A stretch of 64,000 nt of DNA, taken from Pseudomonas rhizoryzae (lineage in GTDB: Bacteria > Pseudomonadota > Gammaproteobacteria > Pseudomonadales > Pseudomonadaceae). Positions 37,001 through 44,183 of the stretch are shown piece by piece; position 1 is the stretch's first letter, and every line of letters begins with the position of its first letter. Below the pieces are notes generated by a model. That model did not search any database, was not told where the DNA came from, and saw nothing but the letters and a program-made list of their open reading frames with translations. Location: positions 124,001 through 188,000 of the forward strand of contig NZ_SULM01000001.1 in NCBI RefSeq assembly GCF_005250615.1. The letters run 5' to 3'. The position numbers and the translations under genes are program-made.

Positions 37001-38356
37001 GGTCCGGTAGCCCAGGCAGAGCTGGCGGCGAGCCTCGGCCTGTCGCCGGAGCGTCTCACTCCGGCGTTGCTGGCGCTGCAAGGCGAGGGCTATGTATTGC
37101 AGGGGCATTTCACCGCCGAGACCCAGGCGGTCGAATGGTGCGAGCGCCATCTGCTGGCACGGATCCATCGCTACACCCTGGGCCGCCTGCGCAAGGCCAT
37201 CGAGCCGGTGGCGCTGGCCGACTACCTGAGGTTCCTGCTGGAGCACCACCATCTGGTTGGCCCGGCAACCCTGAGGGGAGGCGAGGGCCTGGAGCAGGTC
37301 GTCGGCCTGCTGGAAGGCTTCGAGATCGCCGCCGCCGGTTGGGAAGGCGAGATCCTGCCCAGTCGCTTGCCGGGTTACCTGTTCACCGGGCTCGACGATC
37401 TCTGCCGGGCGGGGCGCGTGGTCTGGCTGCGTCTGCCCCAGGCGGGGCGCACAGGCGGCGGACCGGTCAAGAGCTCACCTATCGTCCTGCTACCCCGGCG
37501 GCACCTGGCCGACTGGAACAGCCTGACCACACCGCCCGCGGGCGAGACACTGTCACCCAAGGCGCAACGGGTGCTGGAGGTACTGACCCGTCGGGGCGCC
37601 TCCTTCTTCGACGAACTCCTCGGCGAAGCGCGCCTGTTGCGCAGTGAACTGGAGACCGCCCTGGGCGAGCTGGTCGGTGCCGGCGCGGTCAATGCCGACA
37701 GTTTCGCCGGGCTGCGCGCCCTGTTGCTGCCGGCAGCCAAGCGCGGTAACCGGACCGGCCTGCGCCGCGGCCGGATGCCGCTCTATGGCGGTATGGACGA
37801 TGCCGGGCGCTGGGCTGCCCTGCGGCCGGCCGAGCCACTGGCCGACGCTCGCTTGCCTGATGCCCTGCTGGAGCGACTGGTCTGGGTATTGCTGCGCCGT
37901 TATGGCGTGCTCTGCTGGCAACTGCTGCAACGCGAGAGCGAGGTGCTGCCGCCCTGGCGCGATCTGCTGCGTGCCTGCCACCGCCTAGAGGCCCGCGGCG
38001 AGATCCGTGGCGGTCGCTTCATTGCCGGCCTCTCCGGTGAGCAATTCGCCGATCCTGCAGCCATCGCCCCGCTGCGGGAATGGCGCCAGCGCCCGGCGGA
38101 CGACACCTGGGTCAGCGTCTCGGCGCTGGACCCGCTCAATCTCGTCGGCACCCTGCTACCGGGTGCCAAGGTGCCGGCCGTCTTGGGCAATCGACTGCTC
38201 TATCGCGATGGCGTACCCATCGCCGCGCGGATCGGCACGACATGCAAATGGCTGGTGGAGCTGTCGCCCGAGGATCAGGCACGGGCGCGGCAGGCGCTGC
38301 TGCAACTGGGGCGAGAGCGGCCCAGGATCGGCGCTCTGGGTAGTCTTCTACCCTAG
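34013..38356 (+). CDS. lhr: Large helicase-related protein Lhr
   Basis: About 1447 residues from ATG 34013 (MTSISPAAAVL); a GTG at 33980 would add 11. It is a superfamily 2 DNA helicase with APTGSGKTLTAFFA, VSPLKALSNDI, TTPESLYVLL, VDEIHAIADGKRG, LSATQ and QRVGRANH. The winged-helix and Lhr-core domains are followed by the long Lhr C-terminal domain, so it is the full-length form (E. coli 1538), not Lhr-Core. It translocates 3' to 5' on single-stranded DNA and unwinds RNA:DNA hybrids in characterised homologues. The final TAG (38354-38356) consists of target TA plus the first G of MITE-B. Confidence 0.93.
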   Translation: MTSISPAAAVLAEFHDAPLSWFRGRFPAPTEAQRQAWPAIRAGESVLVAAPTGSGKTLTAFFAVLDGLVQEALRDGGLPEACLWLYVSPLKALSNDIRLNLEEPLAGIGAALEARQLPPLELRTAVRTGDTPQKERAAMRRRPPHLLVTTPESLYVLLGSDSGRRMLASVRGVIVDEIHAIADGKRGSHLTLSLARLEALTGRPLQRIGLSATQKPLAAVAAFLVGRDAQGQPRPCTVIDIGHQRARDLALEVPPIPLEAMLSTQAWELVYDRLAELAEGHRTTLVFVNTRRLAERMARQLSDRLGSELVAAHHGSLAKEQRLDAEQRLKRGELRLLLATASLELGIDIGDVDLVCQIGSPGSIAAFLQRVGRANHQVGGLPKGRLFPTSRDDLVECVALLDCVRRGELDTLHIPRAPLDVLAQQLVAEVACQEWSEAALLAVLRQAEPYAELSEADYSSVVAMLSQGYTDRRGPRAAYVHRDAVNGLLRGRRGGKATALMSGGTIPESGDFSVLLEPQGHTVGSVNEDFAFESLVGDVFQLGNTAYRIVKIEGSKVRVEDAKGQPPNIPFWHGEAPGRSDELSAGLARLRAELEPLLPAAGEAPEPAIARIGAAYDLDEGAARQLVNYLGRTRQVLGALPTQQTLVMERFFDQAGGMQLIIHAPFGSRINRAWGLALRKRFCRNFNVELQAAATENALILSLATSHSFVLDEVWRYLHPATAEQVLIQALLDAPLFAVRWRWNATTALALPRFSGGRKVATQVQRMRSEDLLATVFPDQVACLENLAGERQVPEHPLVRQTLDDCLHESLDSRGWLALLERISTGQLTLLTRDLPGPSPLAAEVLTAKPYAYLDDAPVEERRTLAVQNRRFGGADPGDLGALDPAAIALVREEAWPRLETADELHEALLGVGFLTEAEMASHLAQARQLTKAGRAGRLRLPETTLWIAAERLPLFQRLFPEAPIEPALAAPSGFVAPEDAEATLVELLRARLTALGPVAQAELAASLGLSPERLTPALLALQGEGYVLQGHFTAETQAVEWCERHLLARIHRYTLGRLRKAIEPVALADYLRFLLEHHHLVGPATLRGGEGLEQVVGLLEGFEIAAAGWEGEILPSRLPGYLFTGLDDLCRAGRVVWLRLPQAGRTGGGPVKSSPIVLLPRRHLADWNSLTTPPAGETLSPKAQRVLEVLTRRGASFFDELLGEARLLRSELETALGELVGAGAVNADSFAGLRALLLPAAKRGNRTGLRRGRMPLYGGMDDAGRWAALRPAEPLADARLPDALLERLVWVLLRRYGVLCWQLLQRESEVLPPWRDLLRACHRLEARGEIRGGRFIAGLSGEQFADPAAIAPLREWRQRPADDTWVSVSALDPLNLVGTLLPGAKVPAVLGNRLLYRDGVPIAARIGTTCKWLVELSPEDQARARQALLQLGRERPRIGALGSLLP

Positions 38357-38516
38357 TGTGGTGTTTCAGAAGTTATCTACACAATTTTGGCGGCGCTTTT
38401 CGTCCCTGGGCAGCGTTGCCACTCCTCGCCATAGCCCTGCTATGACTCGTCCCGGCGCCTGGCCCAGGAACAAAAATCACTCGCCAATTCTTGCGCGAAC
38501 TTCTGAAACACCACAC
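38356..38516. mobile_element. MITE-B, 161-bp element with 19-bp perfect inverted ends
   Basis: The ends read GTGTGGTGTTTCAGAAGTT (38356-38374) and its exact complement (38498-38516). The flanking dinucleotide is TA on both sides; including terminal bases, CTAG stands at each junction. It has no coding capacity. TA duplication inside CTAG is the known target preference of IS630-type (Tc1/mariner-like) insertion sequences, so this is probably an IS630-family MITE. It sits exactly between lhr and the convergent porin gene and supplies the last base of both TAG stop codons. No relative is seen elsewhere in this window. Confidence 0.85.
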
Positions 38517-39241
38517 TAGAAGAAGGGATGCGAAGCCTTGAGCATCACGGCATTGTCGCAATAGGTGTTGTGCCCCGAATACACCGAGCAGTCGGCGCCT
38601 TTCAGGCTGGTGCTGCTATACGTGAGGTTGAACAGGGTGTTCACCCACTTGCGGCTCAGGTTCACCGACCAGTCGTTGAAGCTGCGCACCAGGCCACCGT
38701 GATCGAGGGTCTCGGGGGTATCGAGCACATAGTTGGTGTACTTCAGGGAAACGCCCGTCTTCACCAGGGGCAGAGTCCCCAGATCGGCATAGAGCGAGGC
38801 GTTGTGCCGACCCGGGTCATTGGCGAAGGCGGCGCCCAGGCGTTTGCCGAATACCGTCATACCGGAATACAGCTCGCGGCTGGAGTCGACGTTCTGGATC
38901 AGGTTGCTGTAGTTGATCACCCCGAATTCGTAACCATAACCGGGCGCGATTCTTTGCTTGTAGCCGGCGTAGGTATCCATCTCCAGCACCGGGGTATCGG
39001 CGGACGAGGCGTTATTAGTCGTCCATTGGCCGAAATACAGGCCGCTGTCGTGGCTCAGATCGAATCCACCGCCCATGCCGGCCGAGGTGGGTGCAACCAA
39101 TCCCTGGGCCATGCTGCGTGAGGGGGCGGTCCCCATCTTCAGATCGAAATCCCCTACCTCGCGCTGCATGCCCCAGTTGGCAGCCATCACGGGGCTGCTC
39201 AGCACCCCGAGCACGACGAGAAAAGGTAACGATCTGTTCAT
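38516..39241 (-). CDS. TorF-family putative porin
   Basis: About 241 residues from ATG 39241, with AGGAG upstream. The signal peptide is cleaved near AANWGMQ. The beta-rich mature part has GLYFGQWTTNN and YAGYKQRIAPGYGYEFGVINY, typical of the TorF/Gcw_chp outer-membrane family. It ends in ASHPFF: a C-terminal phenylalanine is the Bam assembly signal, so the stop position matters. That stop (TAG, 38518-38516) is formed by MITE-B. The transported substrate is unknown. Two cysteines near the C-terminus (ADCSVYSGHNTYCD) may form a disulfide. Confidence 0.8.
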   Translation of the reverse strand: MNRSLPFLVVLGVLSSPVMAANWGMQREVGDFDLKMGTAPSRSMAQGLVAPTSAGMGGGFDLSHDSGLYFGQWTTNNASSADTPVLEMDTYAGYKQRIAPGYGYEFGVINYSNLIQNVDSSRELYSGMTVFGKRLGAAFANDPGRHNASLYADLGTLPLVKTGVSLKYTNYVLDTPETLDHGGLVRSFNDWSVNLSRKWVNTLFNLTYSSTSLKGADCSVYSGHNTYCDNAVMLKASHPFF

Positions 39242-39699
39242 GAAAGCACTCCTGCCGTGCCGATAGAGCGATGAGAAAAAGAGATATGGGGATAACAACA
39301 AGCAGGGAATACATCCGAATGCGAACATCCAGATGACATCGTTGTTATTGGATGAGAAACAGCGGCTAACCCGTTATTGCTCTTGGATGATAACCAACGA
39401 CGGCGCCTTTTTGTCACCATTCGTCAGGTTCTTGACCAGGGAATGAACTCAGAGTGCGAAGAGCCAGGGCAAATTTTGATATGGGTTCAGACAACAAAAA
39501 TTCGTGTACCTCTGCCCATATCGGTATGGGTATGCGAGTGCAGAGACATATTTATTGACAAAGGGCAGGGCTGTCGCGACGAACAACCGCAGGGTGGTGG
39601 ATTGAATCGGACCGAAAAGACTCAATATTGTAGTGAGAGGGGCGTCTGGTACGCCCTGTCGCAGCTGTCCCGGATTGAGCGCTGGCTCGAGGAGGTTTC
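39242..39699. other. 458-bp intergenic region with structured leader of the 42-codon gene
   Basis: The left half holds the presumed promoter of the TorF-like gene. The right half holds the leader of the small gene at 39700. In the leader are two perfect short hairpins: GGGCGT-CTGGT-ACGCCC (39640-39656) and GAGC-GCTG-GCTC (39677-39688) directly before the ribosome site. An open frame on the plus strand (39377-39703) has no domain or codon support and is not called. Confidence 0.4.
39602..39631 (+). promoter_or_regulatory. Candidate sigma-70-like promoter of the 42-codon gene
   Basis: TTGAAT (39602-39607) and TATTGT (39626-39631) are separated by 18 bp. Each box matches four of six consensus bases. 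The position, about 70 bp before the start codon, would leave a leader containing both hairpins. Weak evidence. Confidence 0.28.
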
Positions 39700-39828
39700 A
39701 TGAACGACCGTATACAAGCCCTGGTGTTGGACCTGCTCGCCCGATTCGGTCTGGTGAAGGCTATCCCGGTTCCCAGCCGCGAGCGCGAGCGACTGGCGGC
39801 CCAGCGTCGTCGCGAGCAACGTCGCTAA
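39700..39828 (+). CDS. 42-residue basic small protein, function unknown
   Basis: A short gene beginning MNDRIQALVLDLLARFGLVK and ending in a strongly basic tail (RERERLAAQRRREQRR). The near-perfect Shine-Dalgarno GAGGAGGT lies 5 bp before the ATG, and a rho-independent terminator follows 22 bp after the stop. These signals, rather than similarity, support it as a gene. The first 20 residues could form an amphipathic or hydrophobic helix and the tail could bind nucleic acid or phospholipid. It is convergent with the ABC operon. Function unknown. Confidence 0.65.
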   Translation: MNDRIQALVLDLLARFGLVKAIPVPSRERERLAAQRRREQRR

Positions 39829-39850
39829 GCGGCTACCCTGGCATGGCGAA

Positions 39851-39882
39851 CCGCAGAGCCTCGCACTCTGCGGTTTTTTTTT
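39851..39882 (+). terminator. Rho-independent terminator after the 42-codon gene
   Basis: A perfect 8-bp stem, CCGCAGAG pairing with CTCTGCGG, with a 7-base loop and a run of nine or more T. It terminates the small plus-strand gene. It faces the end of the convergent ABC operon at 39905 but has no T-run on that strand. Confidence 0.9.
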
Positions 39883-39904
39883 GGCTTCGCTGAAAGGCCG
39901 CTAA

Positions 39905-40669
39905 CTATTTCAGATTGCCACTGAGGAATTGGCGCAGCCGCTCGCTGCGCGGACTTTGCAGTACCTGGCTGGGCGGACCTTCCTCTTCCACCACGCCCTG
40001 GTGCAGGAACAGCACCTGGGTCGATACCTCCCGGGCGAACGCCATTTCGTGGGTCACCATCAGCATGGTACGGCCTTCTTCGGCCAGCGCGCGGATCACC
40101 TTGAGCACCTCGCCGACCAGTTCCGGGTCGAGCGCCGAGGTGGGTTCATCGAACAACATGATCTCCGGCTCCATCGCCAGCGCGCGGGCGATGGCGACCC
40201 GTTGCTGCTGACCGCCGGAAAGAAACGCCGGGTATTGGTCGGCGACGCGCGCCGGCAGGCCCACCTTGTCCAGATACTTGCGCGCGCGGTCCTCGGCTTC
40301 GGCCTTGCTCACGCCCAGGGCCTTGCGCGGTGCCAGGGTGATGTTGTCCAGCACGCTCAGATGGCTCCAGAGGTTGAAGTGCTGGAACACCATGGCCAGG
40401 CGGGTCCGCAGGTTCTGCAGCTGGGCCGCGTCGGCGACCTTCACCGCGCCGCGGTCGTCAGCCATGCGGATGGTCTCGCCATCCAGGGTCATGGTCACTT
40501 CGTTGGGCTGTTCGAGGAAGTTGATGCAGCGCAGGAAGGTGCTCTTGCCCGAGCCGCTGGCGCCGATCAGGCTGACCACATCGCCGGTCTTGGCCTTGAG
40601 CGAGACGCCCTTGAGCACTTCGTGGTCGCCGTAACGCTTGTGCAGGCCTTCGACGGTCAGTTTGTACAT
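39905..40669 (-). CDS. aotP: Amino-acid ABC transporter ATPase (AotP/HisP type)
   Basis: About 254 residues from MYKLTVEGLHKRYG. It has Walker A GASGSGKST, signature LSGGQQQRVAIARAL, Walker B IMLFDEPTSALDPEL and switch MVTHEMAF. It belongs to the polar amino acid (arginine/ornithine/histidine) class. It energises the AotQM permease. A GTG start 15 bp upstream is less likely. It is the last gene of the operon. In P. aeruginosa the regulator argR follows aotP; here the operon ends and a convergent small gene follows. Confidence 0.87.
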   Translation of the reverse strand: MYKLTVEGLHKRYGDHEVLKGVSLKAKTGDVVSLIGASGSGKSTFLRCINFLEQPNEVTMTLDGETIRMADDRGAVKVADAAQLQNLRTRLAMVFQHFNLWSHLSVLDNITLAPRKALGVSKAEAEDRARKYLDKVGLPARVADQYPAFLSGGQQQRVAIARALAMEPEIMLFDEPTSALDPELVGEVLKVIRALAEEGRTMLMVTHEMAFAREVSTQVLFLHQGVVEEEGPPSQVLQSPRSERLRQFLSGNLK

Positions 40670-40703
40670 GGATAGGGATTCCACAGCTGAAAAGAGGTAA
40701 GGA

Positions 40704-41816
40704 TCACGGCGAGAGCAGGTAGCCGCTACGGTAGGCCTCGGTGCCCGCCACGTGGGCGATCACCATGCCGGCCGTGGCCATGCGGCGATTGGAGCGTGCA
40801 TAGAGGATACCGGCGACCGCACTGCGGACCTCTTCCACCTGATCGCTGATGGGATCGATGACGAGCGCCAGCACCTGACCGACCTCGATCCGCTCGCCCA
40901 CCTGGGCCTTGAGCACCAGCACGCCGCCCTGGCGGGTCGCCACCGGTTCCACGGCCGCCAGGGGCGTGGCGGGTTGCAGTAGGGGCGGCAGCGGGGCGGC
41001 GGCGCCGCTCAGGAAGCCCTGATGGCGCAGGTAGTTGACGATGGCCTCGGCATCCGCCGCGGCGAGATCGTCACGCACGTCCAACTGGCCGCGGAGCTCC
41101 AGGGTGACCGACAGGCTGCCCATCGGCAGGCGTTCGCCGAAGCGCTGGTTGAGATTCCACCAGAGCAGGGTGAAGCATTCGTCGAAGGACTGGCCACCCG
41201 AGTCGGTGGCGAGCAGGCTGGCTTCCGAGCCGAAGTAGCGCGCCAGGGGCTCTACCTGGGGCCAGGCTTCCGGGGTGGTGTAGAGGTGCGCCACGGCATC
41301 GAAATCGCAGTGCAGGTCGAGCACCACCTCGGCATCGCAGGCCAGGCGCTGCAAGGTCAGGCGCTGGCTGTCGAGTTGGCTGCTGGCGGTTTCCGCGGCC
41401 AGGGCATCGCGGAAGGCCGCGCGCACCAGCGCCTGATTGGCGGCCACGTCGTCGCCCAGGCGCTCGGCGATGGCCGCTTCCACCTGGGTGGTCATGTCGC
41501 GGAAGCGGCGGTTGAAGTTCTGTCCGGTCTCCAGCTCGTAGCGACCCAGGTGCACGTCGGCCACCTGCTGGTCCTGGCCGATGGGGTTGGCCACCGGCAC
41601 CAGGACCACCTCCGCCAGCAGCTCGCCAGCGGCTTCCAGGGCCTTGAGGCGTTGCTTGAGGTGCCAGGCGGTGAGCATGCCGGGCAATTCGTCGGCGTGC
41701 AGCGAGGCCTGGATGTAGACCTTGCGACCACTGTCGGCGGGGCCGAAGTGGAAGCTGTGGATGCAGCGCTCGGTGCCCGGGACGGGGGCGACCAGCGCAT
41801 GGGTGAGATGGCGCAT
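40704..41816 (-). CDS. Succinylglutamate desuccinylase/aspartoacylase-family protein
   Basis: A 370-residue M14-like zinc hydrolase. The metal ligands are visible in IQASLHADELPG (H-x-x-E) and VVLDLHCDFDAVAH (H), with VANPIGQDQ and RRFRDMT as further family features. The C-terminal part (about 285-370) resembles a lipoyl/biotinyl-like fold (GVLVLKAQVGERIEVGQVLA), as in other members of this subfamily. It lies within the amino-acid ABC operon as in the P. aeruginosa aot locus. It may deacylate an imported N-acyl amino acid or peptide; this is inference. Confidence 0.82.
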   Translation of the reverse strand: MRHLTHALVAPVPGTERCIHSFHFGPADSGRKVYIQASLHADELPGMLTAWHLKQRLKALEAAGELLAEVVLVPVANPIGQDQQVADVHLGRYELETGQNFNRRFRDMTTQVEAAIAERLGDDVAANQALVRAAFRDALAAETASSQLDSQRLTLQRLACDAEVVLDLHCDFDAVAHLYTTPEAWPQVEPLARYFGSEASLLATDSGGQSFDECFTLLWWNLNQRFGERLPMGSLSVTLELRGQLDVRDDLAAADAEAIVNYLRHQGFLSGAAAPLPPLLQPATPLAAVEPVATRQGGVLVLKAQVGERIEVGQVLALVIDPISDQVEEVRSAVAGILYARSNRRMATAGMVIAHVAGTEAYRSGYLLSP

Positions 41817-41853
41817 GACTACTCCGGAGCCGCGCGGGGCGCGGCCGCTTGGG

Positions 41854-42564
41854 TCAGTGGGTCGGGCCGAGGAAGGCCAGCCAGCGGCGCTCCGCGAGGC
41901 GGAACAGGCCGATGAGGATGAAGGACACCGTCAGGTACAGCAAGGCGGCCAGGCCGAACGACTGGAAGGTCAGGAAGGTCGCGGTATTGGCGTCGCGGGC
42001 GATCTTGAGCAGGTCCGGTACCGTGGCGGTGAACGCCAGGGTGGTGGAGTGCAGCATCATGATCACTTCGTTGCTGTAGAAGGGCAGCGAACGACGCAGC
42101 GCCGACGGCAGGATGACATGCACGTACAGGCGCCAGCCGTCCAACCCATAGGCCTTGGCCGCTTCCACCTCGCCGTGGGGCGTGTTGCGGATGGCTCCGG
42201 CGAAGATCTCGGTGGTGTAGGCACAGGTATTCAAGGCGAAGGCCAGGATGGTGCAGTTCAGGCCGTCACGGAAGAAGCTGCCCAGCAGCGGCTGGTCGCG
42301 CACGACACTCAGGCTGTAGATGCCGGTGTAGCAGATCAGCAACTGCAGATAGAGCGGCGTACCGCGAAAGACGTAGGTATAGAAGCCGATGGGCCAGCGC
42401 AACCAGCGCCGCTCGGAGACCCGGGCTACCGACAGCGGGACCGAGACGATGAAACCGATCACCACCGAGGCCACCAGCAGCCAGAGGGTCATGGCCAGGC
42501 CGGTGATGTGGTAGCCATCGGTCCACAGCAGGGGTTTCCAGTATTGCTGCAGGAGTTCGATCAT
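41854..42564 (-). CDS. aotM: Amino-acid ABC transporter permease (AotM/HisM type)
   Basis: A 236-residue inner-membrane protein with about five helices. The ABC coupling loop is GEVEAAKAYGLDGWRLYVHV (the EAA motif, here EAAKAYG). It forms the transmembrane channel with AotQ. The start overlaps the aotQ stop by ATGA. Confidence 0.88.
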   Translation of the reverse strand: MIELLQQYWKPLLWTDGYHITGLAMTLWLLVASVVIGFIVSVPLSVARVSERRWLRWPIGFYTYVFRGTPLYLQLLICYTGIYSLSVVRDQPLLGSFFRDGLNCTILAFALNTCAYTTEIFAGAIRNTPHGEVEAAKAYGLDGWRLYVHVILPSALRRSLPFYSNEVIMMLHSTTLAFTATVPDLLKIARDANTATFLTFQSFGLAALLYLTVSFILIGLFRLAERRWLAFLGPTH

Positions 42565-43301
42565 CGCTTGGCCTCCCGCACGCCGACGTGATAGCGCCGT
42601 TCCAGGGCGCCGAGGATGGCGTTGGTGACAGCGGTGATGAGCAGATAGATGACGCCGGCGACGATCAGGAAATAGAACAGTTTGAAGGTGCCCTTGCCGG
42701 CTTCCTGGGCGGCGCGCACCAGATCGGCCAGGCCGATGATGGACACCAGCGCGGTGGCTTTGAGCAGCACCTGCCAGTTGTTGCCGATGCCGGGCAGGGC
42801 GAATCTCATCATCTGCGGGAAGGTGATCAGGGTGAAGGTCTGCCAGCGGGTCAGGCCGTAGGCCAGCGCGGCCTCGCCCTGGCCACGCGGCACGGCGAGG
42901 ATGGCGCCGCGGAAGGTCTCGGTGAAGTAGGCGCCGTAGATGAAGCCGAGGGTGGCGATACCGGCGGCCATGGGATCGATGTCGATGTAGTCCCAGCCCA
43001 GGTAGTCGGTCAGGGCGCCCAGCCAGTTCTGCAGGCTGTAGAAGATCAGCAGCATCAGGACCAGGTCCGGTACGCCGCGAATGAGGGTGGTGTAGCTCTG
43101 CGCGATGAAACGCAGCGGCGCCAGGCGCGACAGCTTGGCGGAGGCACCGAGCAAACCGAGGATGACCGCTACCACCAGGGCGAAGCCGGCGAGCTGAAGG
43201 GTCGTCAGGGTGCCTTCCAGGATCAGCGGGCCGTAGCCATGCAGGCTGAGCGTGCCCAGTCCGATGGACTGCAAGAAGGAGTCGAAGGAATTCTGCTGCA
43301 T
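42561..43301 (-). CDS. aotQ: Amino-acid ABC transporter permease (AotQ/HisQ type)
   Basis: A 246-residue inner-membrane permease. Its coupling loop is GQGEAALAYGLTRWQTFTLI (EAA motif). It is the first permease of the operon, 102 bp after the substrate-binding protein, with a strong hairpin in between that probably reduces its expression relative to aotJ. It is coupled to aotM by ATGA. Confidence 0.88.
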   Translation of the reverse strand: MQQNSFDSFLQSIGLGTLSLHGYGPLILEGTLTTLQLAGFALVVAVILGLLGASAKLSRLAPLRFIAQSYTTLIRGVPDLVLMLLIFYSLQNWLGALTDYLGWDYIDIDPMAAGIATLGFIYGAYFTETFRGAILAVPRGQGEAALAYGLTRWQTFTLITFPQMMRFALPGIGNNWQVLLKATALVSIIGLADLVRAAQEAGKGTFKLFYFLIVAGVIYLLITAVTNAILGALERRYHVGVREAKR

Positions 43302-43363
43302 GCGTCTAGAGGGAATCGCCTGATTGGACCTTGGCCGCCGGAGGTATCGGCGGTCCTATGTAA

Positions 43364-43390
43364 AACGCCCCCGGCGGCACCGGGGGCGTT
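43364..43390 (-). terminator. Intra-operon hairpin between aotJ and aotQ
   Basis: An 11-bp perfect G+C-rich stem (AACGCCCCCGG with its complement) and 5-base loop, followed on the minus strand by TTTTA. It lies 13 bp after the aotJ stop. Such partial terminators or 3'-protecting hairpins commonly keep the periplasmic binding protein in excess over the membrane components. Confidence 0.75.
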
Positions 43391-43403
43391 GGCCGAGCGA
43401 GCC

Positions 43404-44183
43404 TTACTTGGGATCGTAGAGGTTCAGGTCGCCGAAGTACTTCTTCTGGATCTTGTCGTAGGTGCCGTCGGCGTGGATGGCCGCGATGCCCTTGTTGACG
43501 AAGGCCTTGAACTCGTCATTGCCCTTGCGGATGCCAATGGCGGTATCAGCCGGCAGCAGGTCGTCGTGGATCGGGGTGTTGACGAAGCCCTTGGCTTCGG
43601 GCGACTTCATGAAGCCGTCCTGCGCCTGCAGCATGTCCTGCATGGCGACGTCGATACGACCCGATACCAGGTCGGCGTAGACCTGATCCTGGTTCTGATA
43701 GCTCTTCACGTTGACGCCGTTGGGCGCCAGCTTCTGCTTGGCGAAGGTTTCCTGGATGGTGCCCTGCTGGACGCCAACGGTCTTGCCCTTCAGGCTTTCC
43801 GCGGTGGCCTGCAGGTTGGCGCCTTCCTTGGTGACCATGGAGGAGGGGCCCGACCACATCAGGTCGGAGAAATCGATCTGCTCGGCCCGGGCCGGGGTCT
43901 TGGTCAGGGAGGACAGGATGCCGTCGAATTTGCGCGCGCGCAGGCCGGGGATCAGGCCGTCGAAGTCACTCACTATCCACTTGCACTGGACCTTGAGCTT
44001 TTCGCAGATGGCATTGCCCAGCTCGATGTCGAAGCCAACGAAGCTGCCGTCGGCGGCTTGGGATTCGAAGGGTGGGTAGGTGGTGTCCACACCGAAGCGG
44101 ATCTCTTTCCATTCCTTGGCCATCGCCGAACCGGCGGCCAGGCACAGAGCGAGCGCAGAGAGAGTCAGCCAGCTTTTTTTCAT
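43404..44183 (-). CDS. aotJ: Periplasmic arginine/ornithine/histidine-type binding protein
   Basis: A 259-residue SBP_bac_3 protein. The signal peptide is cleaved at about residue 22 (SAMA-KEW). The mature part has IRFGVDTTYPPFESQAADGS, FVGFDIELGNAICEKLKVQC and FDGLIPGLRARKFDGILSSL, as in HisJ/ArtJ/AotJ. It delivers a basic amino acid to the AotQMP complex. Operon content (desuccinylase-like gene) favours the aot identity over histidine transport. The exact ligand is inferred. Confidence 0.85.
   Translation of the reverse strand: MKKSWLTLSALALCLAAGSAMAKEWKEIRFGVDTTYPPFESQAADGSFVGFDIELGNAICEKLKVQCKWIVSDFDGLIPGLRARKFDGILSSLTKTPARAEQIDFSDLMWSGPSSMVTKEGANLQATAESLKGKTVGVQQGTIQETFAKQKLAPNGVNVKSYQNQDQVYADLVSGRIDVAMQDMLQAQDGFMKSPEAKGFVNTPIHDDLLPADTAIGIRKGNDEFKAFVNKGIAAIHADGTYDKIQKKYFGDLNLYDPK

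Noticed and set aside
39377-39703. 108-codon plus-strand frame before the 42-codon gene
   Set aside because: It crosses the leader and overlaps the strong start at 39700. No domain, and a composition unlike coding DNA.
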